From Photorhabdus laumondii subsp. laumondii (GTDB lineage: Bacteria; Pseudomonadota; Gammaproteobacteria; Enterobacterales; Enterobacteriaceae): a DNA stretch of 64,000 bases. Numbering within the stretch: the first letter of the stretch is position 1; each line of letters starts with the position of its first letter. The notes under the pieces were generated by a model that saw only the letters and a program-made list of their open reading frames with translations, had not been told where the DNA came from and made no database searches. Both the position numbers and the translations under genes were made by a program. The stretch lies in the NCBI RefSeq assembly GCF_003343245.1, contig NZ_CP024901.1, positions 992,001-1,056,000 of the forward strand. The letters are read 5' to 3'. Positions 10,026 to 17,926 of the stretch are shown here, piece by piece.

Positions 10026-10976
10026 TCATAGCCTACTGTGTATTTTTTGAGAATGGTTGTTATGACTAACCGTAACTTTATTCATGTTATCTATGTGTAT
10101 TTTACCTTGTCGTGGAATTCGGTCTAGATCCCAATGTGCTGTTGCTTTTTGCAACAATTGATCACGAGAAAGATCTTGCCAGTTTTCTATAACAGATTGA
10201 TTAAGGAAAGATAATGCCTCAATCAGTAATGGTCGGGGATCATCCAATGGGATCGGCTGAGCATGATTCTGTTTGGAAAGTTTATTGCCATCCTTATTCA
10301 GAGCGAGTGGTAAATGAATATAGTCAGGTATTTTGAGATTTAACTGCCGATAAAGCGCAATCTGACGGACGGTTGGTTCAATCAAGTCAACCCCTCTTAC
10401 CACTTCGGTCACCCCTTGGTAATCATCATCAATAACAACCACTAAATTATAGGCAAATAAACCGTCACGACGGTGAATAATAAAATCTTCTTCAGCCATG
10501 ACCGGATCGGCGTTCAGATATCCTTGCAATTTATCTTCAAAACCGTAAACCGGATGACGCTGTTTGAATCGAATTGCTGCATGATCAATGGGTAAATTTA
10601 ATTCACGGCAGTTTCTATCATAAAAACCATTAATCTGGTGAATACGTTGACGGGTACAGGTGCAGTAATAACTTAAACCTTGTTGTTGCAATTGATTAAG
10701 GACATGACAGTAGGCCTCATGGCGCTGAGATTGATAGAGAATTTCACCATCCCAATGTAAACCGTAATGCTCAAGTGCGTGAAGAATACGGCTGGCAGCA
10801 CCGGGAACTTCTCTAGGCGGATCAATATCATCAATACGTATCAGCCACTTTCCCTGACAAGCACGGGCCTGCAAATAGCTGCCAATGGCAGTGATTAATG
10901 AACCAAAATGCAGGTCACCAGAAGGTGATGGGGCGAAACGCCCAATATAAGCCTGGGGACGTTCAGATTTTATCAT
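10026..10976 (-). CDS. gluQ: glutamyl-Q tRNA(Asp) synthetase
   Basis: A GluRS catalytic-domain paralogue that attaches glutamate to queuosine-34 of tRNA(Asp). The HIGH-like motif is GDLHFGS (residues 20-26), the zinc ligands are Cys105, Cys107, Tyr119 and Cys123, and the KMSKS-like motif is NKLSKQ. The anticodon-binding half of GluRS is absent, as in the family. It sits between dksA and pcnB, 18 bp from the in-frame start region of pcnB. Confidence 0.95.
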   Translation of the reverse strand: MIKSERPQAYIGRFAPSPSGDLHFGSLITAIGSYLQARACQGKWLIRIDDIDPPREVPGAASRILHALEHYGLHWDGEILYQSQRHEAYCHVLNQLQQQGLSYYCTCTRQRIHQINGFYDRNCRELNLPIDHAAIRFKQRHPVYGFEDKLQGYLNADPVMAEEDFIIHRRDGLFAYNLVVVIDDDYQGVTEVVRGVDLIEPTVRQIALYRQLNLKIPDYIHLPLALNKDGNKLSKQNHAQPIPLDDPRPLLIEALSFLNQSVIENWQDLSRDQLLQKATAHWDLDRIPRQGKIHIDNMNKVTVSHNNHSQKIHSRL

Positions 10977-11038
10977 ATGGAGATCAGCGGGGTTGTTTAT
11001 ACGGCGTCATAAAGACGCCGTATTCGGAACACCATTAA

Positions 11039-11494
11039 TTAGCCAGCCATCTGTTTTTCACGGATTTCGGCTAGGGTTTTACAATCAATACACAAATCTG
11101 CGGTTGGACGGGCTTCCAAACGACGGATGCCGATCTCGATGCCACAGGATTCACAAAAACCGAAATCGTCATCTTCGACTTTTTTCAGGGTTTTCTCGAT
11201 CTTCTTAATCAATTTACGTTCACGATCGCGGTTACGTAATTCAAGACTGAATTCTTCTTCCTGCGCCGCACGGTCAACTGGATCAGGGAAGTTCGCTGCC
11301 TCATCTTGCATATGAGATACAGTACGATCTACTTCATCCCTGAGCTGATTGCGCCATGCTTCAAGAATTAGCTTGAAATGCGCCAACTGGGCATCGTTCA
11401 TGTATTCTTCACCTGGCTTTTCTTGGTAAGGTTCTACCCCAGCGATGGCGAGAATGCTTAAGGACGAGGTTTTACGTTTTTGCCCTTCTTGCAT
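11039..11494 (-). CDS. dksA: RNA polymerase-binding transcription factor DksA
   Basis: Binds the RNA polymerase secondary channel and works with ppGpp in the stringent response. The 151 residues nearly equal E. coli DksA: MQEGQ start, coiled-coil with the [11 protein letters not shown] tip, and the four-cysteine zinc finger CESC...CIDC. The ATG at 11494 is preferred over an upstream in-frame ATG because it matches E. coli and has AGGAGAAGT just upstream. Its partner relA is also in this window. Confidence 0.98.
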   Translation of the reverse strand: MQEGQKRKTSSLSILAIAGVEPYQEKPGEEYMNDAQLAHFKLILEAWRNQLRDEVDRTVSHMQDEAANFPDPVDRAAQEEEFSLELRNRDRERKLIKKIEKTLKKVEDDDFGFCESCGIEIGIRRLEARPTADLCIDCKTLAEIREKQMAG

Positions 11495-11521
11495 AATACT
11501 TCTCCTACACACGCACTATCA

Positions 11522-11545
11522 AACAAACCCCTAGCGGGGGAAAAA
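11522..11545 (-). terminator. possible terminator or attenuator between sfsA and dksA
   Basis: Read on the minus strand, CCCC-GCTA-GGGG is followed by TTTGTTT. The stem is only four to five G-C pairs, so it may be a partial terminator separating sfsA from dksA. Confidence 0.45.
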
Positions 11546-11689
11546 AACAGGCCGCTATAAATAGCAGATGGAGCATGGGTTGGCAATTGTTCCTGCCATT
11601 AGTTTCACAATGGTGTGAAAGCAAATGTATTGCACGCCTTTACACCTTGTACAACCGGGCTGCAAATATTAGGTGAGTCGGTAAGTTAA

Positions 11690-12397
11690 TCATTTCAGTA
11701 AAAAAGTTAACTTATCGCCTAAAACCATCCCTTTTCCCGTCATGTTGGCCTGGTAACAGATAACTTCGACCCCAGAGTTTTGCGCTTGTTCCAAAAGAGA
11801 TGAATAATTATGATCAATATGTGCAGCCGCCGCGACCTGATTGATCCCAGAATGCAGAACAGCAAAAAATAAAACAGCTCTTTGCCCTTGTTCTGCTATG
11901 TGCTGCAATTCCCGCAAGTGTTTCTGTCCGCGGGTCGTGACAGCATCTGGGAAATAGCCACAATTTTCTTGGAGCAGTGTCACTGATTTCACTTCAATAT
12001 AGCAATTAACCTGCTGTTCTGCTTGTAACAGTAAATCTATCCGACTGTTCTCTTCGCCATATTTCACTTCCCGGCTGATTTTTTTATATTCAGAAAATTC
12101 TGGAATGGCATTTTGTGCAATAGCCTCGGCGACTAAATCATTTGCTCTGAGCGTATTGACACAAATCCAGTGACCAGCCGGTGTTTCTGTCAATTCCCAA
12201 CTGTTTGGGTATTTACGTTTTGGATTATCGGAGGTGGAATACCAAACCGTATCTCCCGGTGTCGCACAGCCGGTCATGGCACCTGTATTGGCACAGTGGA
12301 TAGTCAGTGTTTCACCTTCCGGTGTGATGACATCAGCCAGGAAGCGTTTATAACGACGAATTAGCGTGGCAGATTGTAAAGGTGGATGGAATTCCAT
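11690..12397 (-). CDS. sfsA: SfsA family DNA/RNA-binding protein
   Basis: Sugar fermentation stimulation protein family: an OB-fold plus a nuclease-like domain whose exact role is unsettled. The 235 residues match E. coli SfsA, with [28 protein letters not shown] and the nuclease-like EVKSVTL...[13 protein letters not shown]. The 5' end and 22 bp from inside the gene are duplicated 2.9 kb away, just before hrpB, because accessory DNA entered here. E. coli has thpR (ligT) between sfsA and hrpB; it is missing. Confidence 0.95.
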   Translation of the reverse strand: MEFHPPLQSATLIRRYKRFLADVITPEGETLTIHCANTGAMTGCATPGDTVWYSTSDNPKRKYPNSWELTETPAGHWICVNTLRANDLVAEAIAQNAIPEFSEYKKISREVKYGEENSRIDLLLQAEQQVNCYIEVKSVTLLQENCGYFPDAVTTRGQKHLRELQHIAEQGQRAVLFFAVLHSGINQVAAAAHIDHNYSSLLEQAQNSGVEVICYQANMTGKGMVLGDKLTFLLK

Positions 12398-12450
12398 AAA
12401 AACTCCTGAATGACGGATGGCATAAGATTGAAGCAGGCAATGCTACAATG
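12389..12450. repeat. 62-bp direct repeat, left copy (sfsA start region)
   Basis: The first codons and leader of sfsA. The same 62 bp recur at 15293-15354 with a single mismatch. The copies flank the AT-rich insertion, so the segment between them looks like cargo bounded by a duplication. Confidence 0.9.
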
Positions 12451-12838
12451 TTCTTTCAGTCGACCAAAACATCTTTCCACAACATTTCGTCTTATGGTCG
12501 AATTTTACCCGTCTATCTGACCGGGATTTTTCGTTTGATTTATACCCGTCATCTTTCAAGTTGCCTCTTTATTGGCTGCACTCACTCACCCCGGTCACAT
12601 CGTTATCTATGCTCCCGGGGATTCGCTCCCTTGCCGTCGCGATCCATCTTGAAATCCATTGGGTATATACGGAATTATCACTTTTATTCCCTGATTTTTT
12701 TAATCGGCTACGTAATGATTGGCTGGAGTAATCTTTATCCGAAATAACTGCTTTTGAACGATGTTTCATAAAACTGTTTTTATGCTGAATACCAAGACTA
12801 TCCAGCAGGTGTAATGTATATTTAGTCGAATCTGCCAT
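12451..12838 (-). pseudogene. IS5-family-like transposase remnant split by an ERIC
   Basis: Two coding fragments on the minus strand resemble a DDE transposase. The upstream one (12838-12668) contains HRSKAVISDKDYSSQSLRSR, like the ADKGYDS motif around the second catalytic Asp. The downstream one (12489-12451) reads RNVVERCFGRLKEH, like the RNxIERxFGRLK motif near the third acidic residue. ERIC copy 2 lies between them and intervening residues are missing. The fragment ends exactly at the 62-bp repeat. It cannot encode an active enzyme. Confidence 0.7.
12541..12667. repeat. ERIC element (127 bp), copy 2
   Basis: A full-length copy in the opposite orientation to copy 1, with TATACCC and GGGTATA ends and the CCCCGGTCAC / CTCCCGGGGATTCG core. 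It interrupts a transposase remnant, so it arrived after the insertion sequence. Confidence 0.93.
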
Positions 12839-12901
12839 TAAATAGTTATTTAACGGAGTGTATTATTCCGTTGCTTTTGAAACCCCTATTATCGCTTAAA
12901 A

Positions 12902-13447
12902 TTAGTAAAGAATTTCAAGTTGAACAGGATCACTTATTATTTTAATAACCCCAGTGTCAGATTTTTCAAATTCAATTTGATATTTTTCATTGTCAATGCC
13001 TGTAATAATATTATCTAGATAAGAATATGCGAATCTTATTGATTTGCTTTTAGCCCATTCAGGTAATAAATGCACATAGTAGTTAAAAACTATAAACCCT
13101 CTTTTTTTATTTATGTAAGTTATACTTAGAATGTCTTTTAACATCATTCTACCGTAACAAAAATCACCATTTTTATTAAATTCTTTTTTTCCTAACTTGG
13201 TTAAGTTCCATAATTTATTTTTTCCTCTTTTAAAATCCAATTTCACTAATCCAGCATCAACAAGAGATTCCATGTTCGCATTAACCCATATAGAATTTTC
13301 ATTAATTGATACTGGCCATTCAGTTTCACCTAGGCATAATAATATTTTATCGTCAATTTTTTTTTGTATTTTTTTTCTAAAAGATTCATTTTCTCCTGAA
13401 TGACAAAAAAAAGATAAAAAAACAAAAAAAAATAAAAAAAATTTCAT
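12902..13447 (-). CDS. exported protein of unknown function, third gene of FGE operon
   Basis: A 181-residue protein with a clear signal peptide (MKFFLFFFVFLSFFCHSGE). The middle reads NANMESLVDAGLVKL...KLWNLTKLGKKEF, whose L-x5-AGLV...LT-x-x-GKKEF pattern resembles a winged-helix fold, although the protein is exported. I do not recognise a family. Its ATG overlaps the stop of the preceding gene (ATGA), so translation is coupled. Composition is far more A/T-rich than the flanking core genes, with long runs of Phe, Lys, Ile and Asn codons ending in A/T, which suggests transfer. Confidence 0.72.
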   Translation of the reverse strand: MKFFLFFFVFLSFFCHSGENESFRKKIQKKIDDKILLCLGETEWPVSINENSIWVNANMESLVDAGLVKLDFKRGKNKLWNLTKLGKKEFNKNGDFCYGRMMLKDILSITYINKKRGFIVFNYYVHLLPEWAKSKSIRFAYSYLDNIITGIDNEKYQIEFEKSDTGVIKIISDPVQLEILY

Positions 13448-13980
13448 AAACTACACTCCATATTATATTCTGTCATGGCATCACTAACATTTTTATATTT
13501 TTTCTTTGTAAGATAGGATTTAGTATAATCCCAATAATAATTTGAAATACCAGGCACTTCATTGTTATATTTTATATCATATTTAATAAATTCTACTGGG
13601 TATTCTCCAAATATGTCATCATCATTATTTTTTTTGCGAAAAAAAATAATATAATAAACTCCATTTTTTACCCTTAGCTCGTAATCTTGTATTTTTATTT
13701 CAGAAGCAGATAATTTAAAATCAAACCAAGTAAAACCAGTATCATTTGGGAGTGGAACTATATTAAATTTCCCATTTTTATTTTTTATAAAAACAGTTAA
13801 TGTGTTACTTGGATGAGATGTATTGTTTTCAAATTTGGCATAAAAAATTACATCTTTTTTTCCATCACCATTCAAATCTATAAGATTGATTCCATCCTTT
13901 AGATTTACCTTATTTCCGCAATGAGAAAATGCCTCAAACGAGAAAAGTAAAATAAAAATAAGGTAAAATTTATTTTTCAT
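13444..13980 (-). CDS. exported protein with calcium-loop-like motif, second gene of FGE operon
   Basis: 178 residues with a signal peptide (MKNKFYLIFILLFSFEAFSH). The segment LIDLNGDGKKDVIFYAKF (about residues 33-50) is an EF-hand/FG-GAP-type calcium loop. Similar loops occur in several secreted protein families, including carbapenem self-resistance CarG-like proteins, but the match is too thin to name one. The start overlaps the FGE-domain gene by 11 bp and the end overlaps the next gene by 4 bp, so all three are made together and probably act in the periplasm or outside. Confidence 0.75.
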   Translation of the reverse strand: MKNKFYLIFILLFSFEAFSHCGNKVNLKDGINLIDLNGDGKKDVIFYAKFENNTSHPSNTLTVFIKNKNGKFNIVPLPNDTGFTWFDFKLSASEIKIQDYELRVKNGVYYIIFFRKKNNDDDIFGEYPVEFIKYDIKYNNEVPGISNYYWDYTKSYLTKKKYKNVSDAMTEYNMECSL

Positions 13981-14803
13981 TTAAATAGCTCCTAACTAAT
14001 CTAAATCCAACATCTGGCATAATATATCCTGAACTATGGTTATCACAACTGGATAAGCTGTTTGCATGGGAAAGATAACTTCCACCACAAAAATAGTACA
14101 ACTTAACTGTACCAAGTTCATAACTATCATAGACCCATTCAGAAACATTTCCACTCATATCGTATAAATCTAAGTCGTTTGGAGATAATTTACCTACAAC
14201 CTGTGTTCCAAAATTACTTGTATTAAACTCTGGATACCATGCCACCTTCTTAGAATCATTGCTTCCAGAGTGATAGTATCCATATCTTCCTAATCGTAAG
14301 GCAGGCTTTCCGCCCCTTGCTGCAACATGCCATTCATTTAAGGTAGGTAAACGATAGCCATTAGCGTTTGTATTTATAAAGATCTCTAAGTTTTTGTCTT
14401 TTTTTCTAATAGTTTTATTTCCTTTTTGAAAATATACTGGAGTGAGTTTTAATTTCTCACTTAATGCATTTGAAAAAAGAATGGTATCTAACCATTTAAT
14501 ACTAGTCACAGGATGCCTGCCTTCTTCCTGCTCAGGAGGAAGGCAATCTTCATAATGTGCCCCATTACATCCATCATCAAAATCATAACCATTTAATATA
14601 GCCCATTCATATACCTCTTTATATTCTGAATAAGTAACTTCATTCTTCATGATATAAAAAGAATTTAATGTAACATTAGAATGAGATTCATAATTTTGAG
14701 CGCCAAACACACTACCAACGTAAAAATCACCGCCTTCAACAAAGCTGAGTTTCATGTTATCAAATGAATATGCTTTTGATGACATTATTATAGATAAAAA
14801 CAA
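13970..14803 (-). CDS. FGE/SUMF1-domain protein with N-terminus disrupted by an ERIC
   Basis: A formylglycine-generating-enzyme-like (FGE-sulfatase) domain: SFVEGGDFYVGS, the FYIMKNEVTYSEY segment, NGYRLPTLNEWHVAARGG, DLYDMSGNVSEWVYD and the closing GFRLVRSY. The family ranges from sulfatase-maturing oxidases to catalytically inert binding domains; which applies here is not clear, and no sulfatase gene is near. The hydrophobic start LFLSIIMSSKAYSF is a signal-peptide remnant. ERIC copy 3 begins 2 bp upstream of the first possible start (TTG 14803), with an in-frame TGA inside it. ATG 14785 is the only ATG near the start and would halve the signal. Confidence 0.78.
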   Translation of the reverse strand: MFLSIIMSSKAYSFDNMKLSFVEGGDFYVGSVFGAQNYESHSNVTLNSFYIMKNEVTYSEYKEVYEWAILNGYDFDDGCNGAHYEDCLPPEQEEGRHPVTSIKWLDTILFSNALSEKLKLTPVYFQKGNKTIRKKDKNLEIFINTNANGYRLPTLNEWHVAARGGKPALRLGRYGYYHSGSNDSKKVAWYPEFNTSNFGTQVVGKLSPNDLDLYDMSGNVSEWVYDSYELGTVKLYYFCGGSYLSHANSLSSCDNHSSGYIMPDVGFRLVRSYLNEK

Positions 14804-14804
14804 A

Positions 14805-14931
14805 TATACCCGTCATCTTTCAAGTTGCCTCTTTGTTGGCTGCACTCACTCACCCCAGTCACATCGTTATCTATGCTCCCGGGGATTCGCTCCCTTGCCG
14901 TCGCGATGCATCTTGAAATCCATTGGGTATA
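14805..14931. repeat. ERIC element (127 bp), copy 3
   Basis: A full-length copy abutting the first possible codon of the FGE-domain gene. It probably replaced or separated that gene's original start and promoter. Confidence 0.93.
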
Positions 14932-15271
14932 TCTTTTACTTTTAAATTTAGATACATTTGTTGTATTACGGAAGAGTATTCTTCCGGTAGATAACTCATC
15001 AAATTGAAACTCATTTGTTAATTCATTTAAATTTTTATCAAAACCATATTTGATAAAGCAAAATTCAAAGCCTAATTTTAAACTCCTTTCATGACTTTGT
15101 AAAAATAATTAAGAATCTAGGTAATTAAAATATTAGTACATTAAATGAATTTATCAATGTATTTGACATTAAAATTATTTATATATCTAATCTAACTATT
15201 TGTTTTTAAAAACAGAAACCGCAATATTACTGTATCAATGGCAATTATGCATGATTATATTCTCTCTGTAC
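14932..15271. other. AT-rich remnant DNA upstream of the FGE operon
   Basis: No intact gene. On the minus strand about 15110-14932 is open without a start codon (for example SLKLGFEFCFIKYGFDKN and TNEFQFDELSTGRILFRN) and then runs into the ERIC. It may be the tail of another lost gene. The remaining bases are A/T-rich without visible signals. Confidence 0.35.
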
Positions 15272-15354
15272 CCTGTATTGGCACAGTGGATAGAATTCCA
15301 TAAAAACGCCTGAATGACGGATGGCATAAGATTGAAGCAGGCAATGCTACAATG
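15272..15354. repeat. duplicated sfsA 5' segment, right copy (62-bp direct repeat plus 22 bp)
   Basis: Bases 15293-15354 equal 12389-12450 except one T/G change. The 22 bp from 15272 match sfsA-internal 12282-12303. The 85 bp that separate these in sfsA are deleted here. The right copy therefore is a partial duplication of sfsA, and it directly precedes hrpB as the ancestral leader would. Confidence 0.88.
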
Positions 15355-15394
15355 CAGGCGGTTGAAAGTTAACTTTCTTTGGTATGGAGTATTT

Positions 15395-17833
15395 GTGTCT
15401 TTATTGCCTGTATATGAGATCGTCGAACCTGTCCTGAGTGCGTTGAAAAATTCACAACAGGTCCTGCTTCATGCTCCGGCCGGTGCAGGGAAATCGACGG
15501 CTTTGCCATTGGAAATTTTGAAAAAAGCCGCTTTTTCCGGGCGTATCATAATGTTAGAACCACGGCGGATTGCCGCTCGCAGTGTTGCTAATCGCCTTGC
15601 CGCTCAACTGAATGAAAATATCGGACAGACCGTGGGTTACCGGATGCGTTCAGAAACAAAAGTGAGTGTAACTACTCGCCTTGAAGTGGTAACAGAAGGC
15701 ATTTTAACCCGAATGTTACAGCAGGACCCTATGCTGACAGGGGTTTCTCTGGTGATTCTGGATGAATTCCATGAGCGCAGCTTGCAGGCTGATTTGGCGT
15801 TGGCATTGTTGCTGGATGTACAGGCAGGGCTGCGGGATGATCTGCGCATTTTGATCATGTCAGCGACGCTGGATAATCAGCGGCTCTGTTCTTTATTACC
15901 TGATGCACCAGTGATTATTTCAGAAGGGCGAAGCTTTCCTGTGACCAGACATTATTGTCCTTTGTCTGCTCACCAACCTTTTGAACAGAGTATCGCCACC
16001 GTTGTATTGCGGTTACTCCAACAGGAGCAAGGTTCTGTGCTGTTGTTTTTGCCGGGTAGCGGGGAAATTCAACGGGTGTTTGGACTGCTTAGCGGGAGAG
16101 TGGCTGAGGATACCGATTTGTGCCCGTTATACGGTGCGTTGTCATTGGCTGAGCAACAAAAAGCGATCGAACCTTCACCATCTGGACGCCGTAAAGTTGT
16201 TTTGGCGACTAATATTGCAGAAACCAGTTTAACGATTGAAGGTATTCGGTTGGTGATTGATAGTGGTCTTGAACGCACGACGCGTTTTGAACCCAAAAAT
16301 GGTCTGACTCGCCTGATCACTCAACGTATCAGTCAAGCTTCTATGACACAACGAGCTGGTCGGGCAGGACGGTTAGAAGCCGGTGTGTGTTGGCATCTAT
16401 TCAGCCAAGAACAGGCAGAAAGAGCGGTAGAGCATAGTGAGCCCGAAATTCTGAATGCTGATCTCAGTAGCTTATGGCTCTCCTTATTGCAGTGGGGGTG
16501 TCATGATATTTCTCAATTGCACTGGCTAGATATACCACCTGCGGCGGCTCTGGCGGTGGCTAAGTCGCTGTTATTACAGTTAGGTGCAATCAGTAACAGT
16601 GGTCAGTTAACGTCCAGAGGCAGTAAAATGGCGGAATCCGGTAGTGATCCGCGTCTGGCAGCGATGTTATGTGCGGGGTTGGAACAAGGGGCCGATATGC
16701 TGGCAACCGCCGCTATGCTGACCGCGATTCTGGAGGAGCCGCCCCGTGATGGTCAGCCGGACATCACTTATTGGGTTGAGCAGCGACAAGCTCATTGGTT
16801 ACGGCGGGCAAAGCAGTTAGTTAGAAATATGGGTGATCATTTTGGTGAGCCAGTCGGTGGATTTGCTGCAATGCTATTAGCCCAAGGTTTCCCTGACAGA
16901 ATAGCCAAAAATCGGGATAAGGGAGGGCGTTTTCAACTGTCGAACGGTCTGGGAACGATAATCGATGATGAAGAAACGTTATCTGGCGAATCGTGGCTGG
17001 TGGCTCCTTCATTATTACAAAACAGTAGAAATCCTGACGCGCGTATTTTGCTGGCTTGTCCTCTGGATATTGAACGACTGATACAGCAACAGCCGAATTT
17101 ATTCAGTGAACAGAGTGTCGTTGAATGGGATGATAACAAAGGGACGTTGCAGGCTTGGAAGCGGCTGCAATGTGGCAGCCTGACAGTAAAAGCCCAACGA
17201 TTGGCAAAGCCTTCCGATGAGCAATTACAACAGGCTCTGCTAAACTGGTTACGCAGTGAGGGATTACATGAGCTGAATTGGTCACCTGCGGCGGTTCAGT
17301 TGTGCATCCGTATCCAATGTGCGGCCAAATGGTTACCTGAAATGCTGTGGCCGCCAGTCAATAATGATGCATTAATGGCTTCTCTTGATGATTGGTTAAT
17401 GCCGTTCCTTACTGGTGTGCGTGATTTGAAAGGGCTGAAACAGATTGATTTGTTGCCGGCACTGGAAAATTTGCTGGATTGGCAGCAACAACAGTGTCTG
17501 GATAATGAACTGCCTATTTATTACACTGTCCCTACCGGCAGTCGGATAGCAATCCGTTATTTCAGTGATAAACCACCGGTATTATCAGTTCGGATACAGG
17601 AAATGTATGGTGAGTGGCAAAGCCCATCTCTGGCAAAAGGGCGGGTAACACTGGTGCTTGAACTACTATCACCCGCCCAAAGGCCATTGCAGATCACACA
17701 GGATTTGGCTGCTTTTTGGCAAGGATCCTATCGTGAAGTGCAAAAAGAGATGAAAGGGCGTTATCCAAAACATTTATGGCCGGATGATCCGGCGAATACG
17801 GTACCGACTCGGCGGACAAAAAAATATTCGTAA
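15395..17833 (+). CDS. hrpB: ATP-dependent RNA helicase HrpB
   Basis: A DEAH-family helicase of unknown target. Motifs seen: Walker A APAGAGKST, DEFH (LDEFHERSLQADLAL), MSATLDN, TNIAETSLTIEG and QRAGRAGR, plus the C-terminal HrpB domain ending MKGRYPKHLWPDDPANT. An open frame begins at 15314, but its first 27 codons come from the duplicated sfsA leader. The GTG at 15395, with GGAG 5 nt upstream and the start VSLLPV like E. coli MSSLPV, is the likely start (812 residues; E. coli about 809). Confidence 0.93.
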   Translation: MSLLPVYEIVEPVLSALKNSQQVLLHAPAGAGKSTALPLEILKKAAFSGRIIMLEPRRIAARSVANRLAAQLNENIGQTVGYRMRSETKVSVTTRLEVVTEGILTRMLQQDPMLTGVSLVILDEFHERSLQADLALALLLDVQAGLRDDLRILIMSATLDNQRLCSLLPDAPVIISEGRSFPVTRHYCPLSAHQPFEQSIATVVLRLLQQEQGSVLLFLPGSGEIQRVFGLLSGRVAEDTDLCPLYGALSLAEQQKAIEPSPSGRRKVVLATNIAETSLTIEGIRLVIDSGLERTTRFEPKNGLTRLITQRISQASMTQRAGRAGRLEAGVCWHLFSQEQAERAVEHSEPEILNADLSSLWLSLLQWGCHDISQLHWLDIPPAAALAVAKSLLLQLGAISNSGQLTSRGSKMAESGSDPRLAAMLCAGLEQGADMLATAAMLTAILEEPPRDGQPDITYWVEQRQAHWLRRAKQLVRNMGDHFGEPVGGFAAMLLAQGFPDRIAKNRDKGGRFQLSNGLGTIIDDEETLSGESWLVAPSLLQNSRNPDARILLACPLDIERLIQQQPNLFSEQSVVEWDDNKGTLQAWKRLQCGSLTVKAQRLAKPSDEQLQQALLNWLRSEGLHELNWSPAAVQLCIRIQCAAKWLPEMLWPPVNNDALMASLDDWLMPFLTGVRDLKGLKQIDLLPALENLLDWQQQQCLDNELPIYYTVPTGSRIAIRYFSDKPPVLSVRIQEMYGEWQSPSLAKGRVTLVLELLSPAQRPLQITQDLAAFWQGSYREVQKEMKGRYPKHLWPDDPANTVPTRRTKKYS

Positions 17834-17926
17834 TAGAGTTTAACCCTTGTTTTTGCCGGCGAATAAATTCATTAAAAAATATGAAAACCCAATAATAGCA
17901 TCTAAACGGTTTCGGAGAATTTTGGA

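Noticed and set aside
12448..12747. Open frames with residues like RHLSSCLFIGCTHSPRSHRYL across several loci
   Set aside because: These are translations of ERIC elements (also at 14754-15007 and 20430-20727), not genes.
13444..13980. Firm assignment as carbapenem self-resistance CarG
   Set aside because: Only a generic calcium-loop motif and a signal peptide are shared; no carbapenem biosynthesis genes are near.
15314..15394. Longer N-terminus of HrpB (start at 15314)
   Set aside because: These codons come from the duplicated sfsA leader and do not match HrpB; GTG 15395 has the ribosome site and family alignment.
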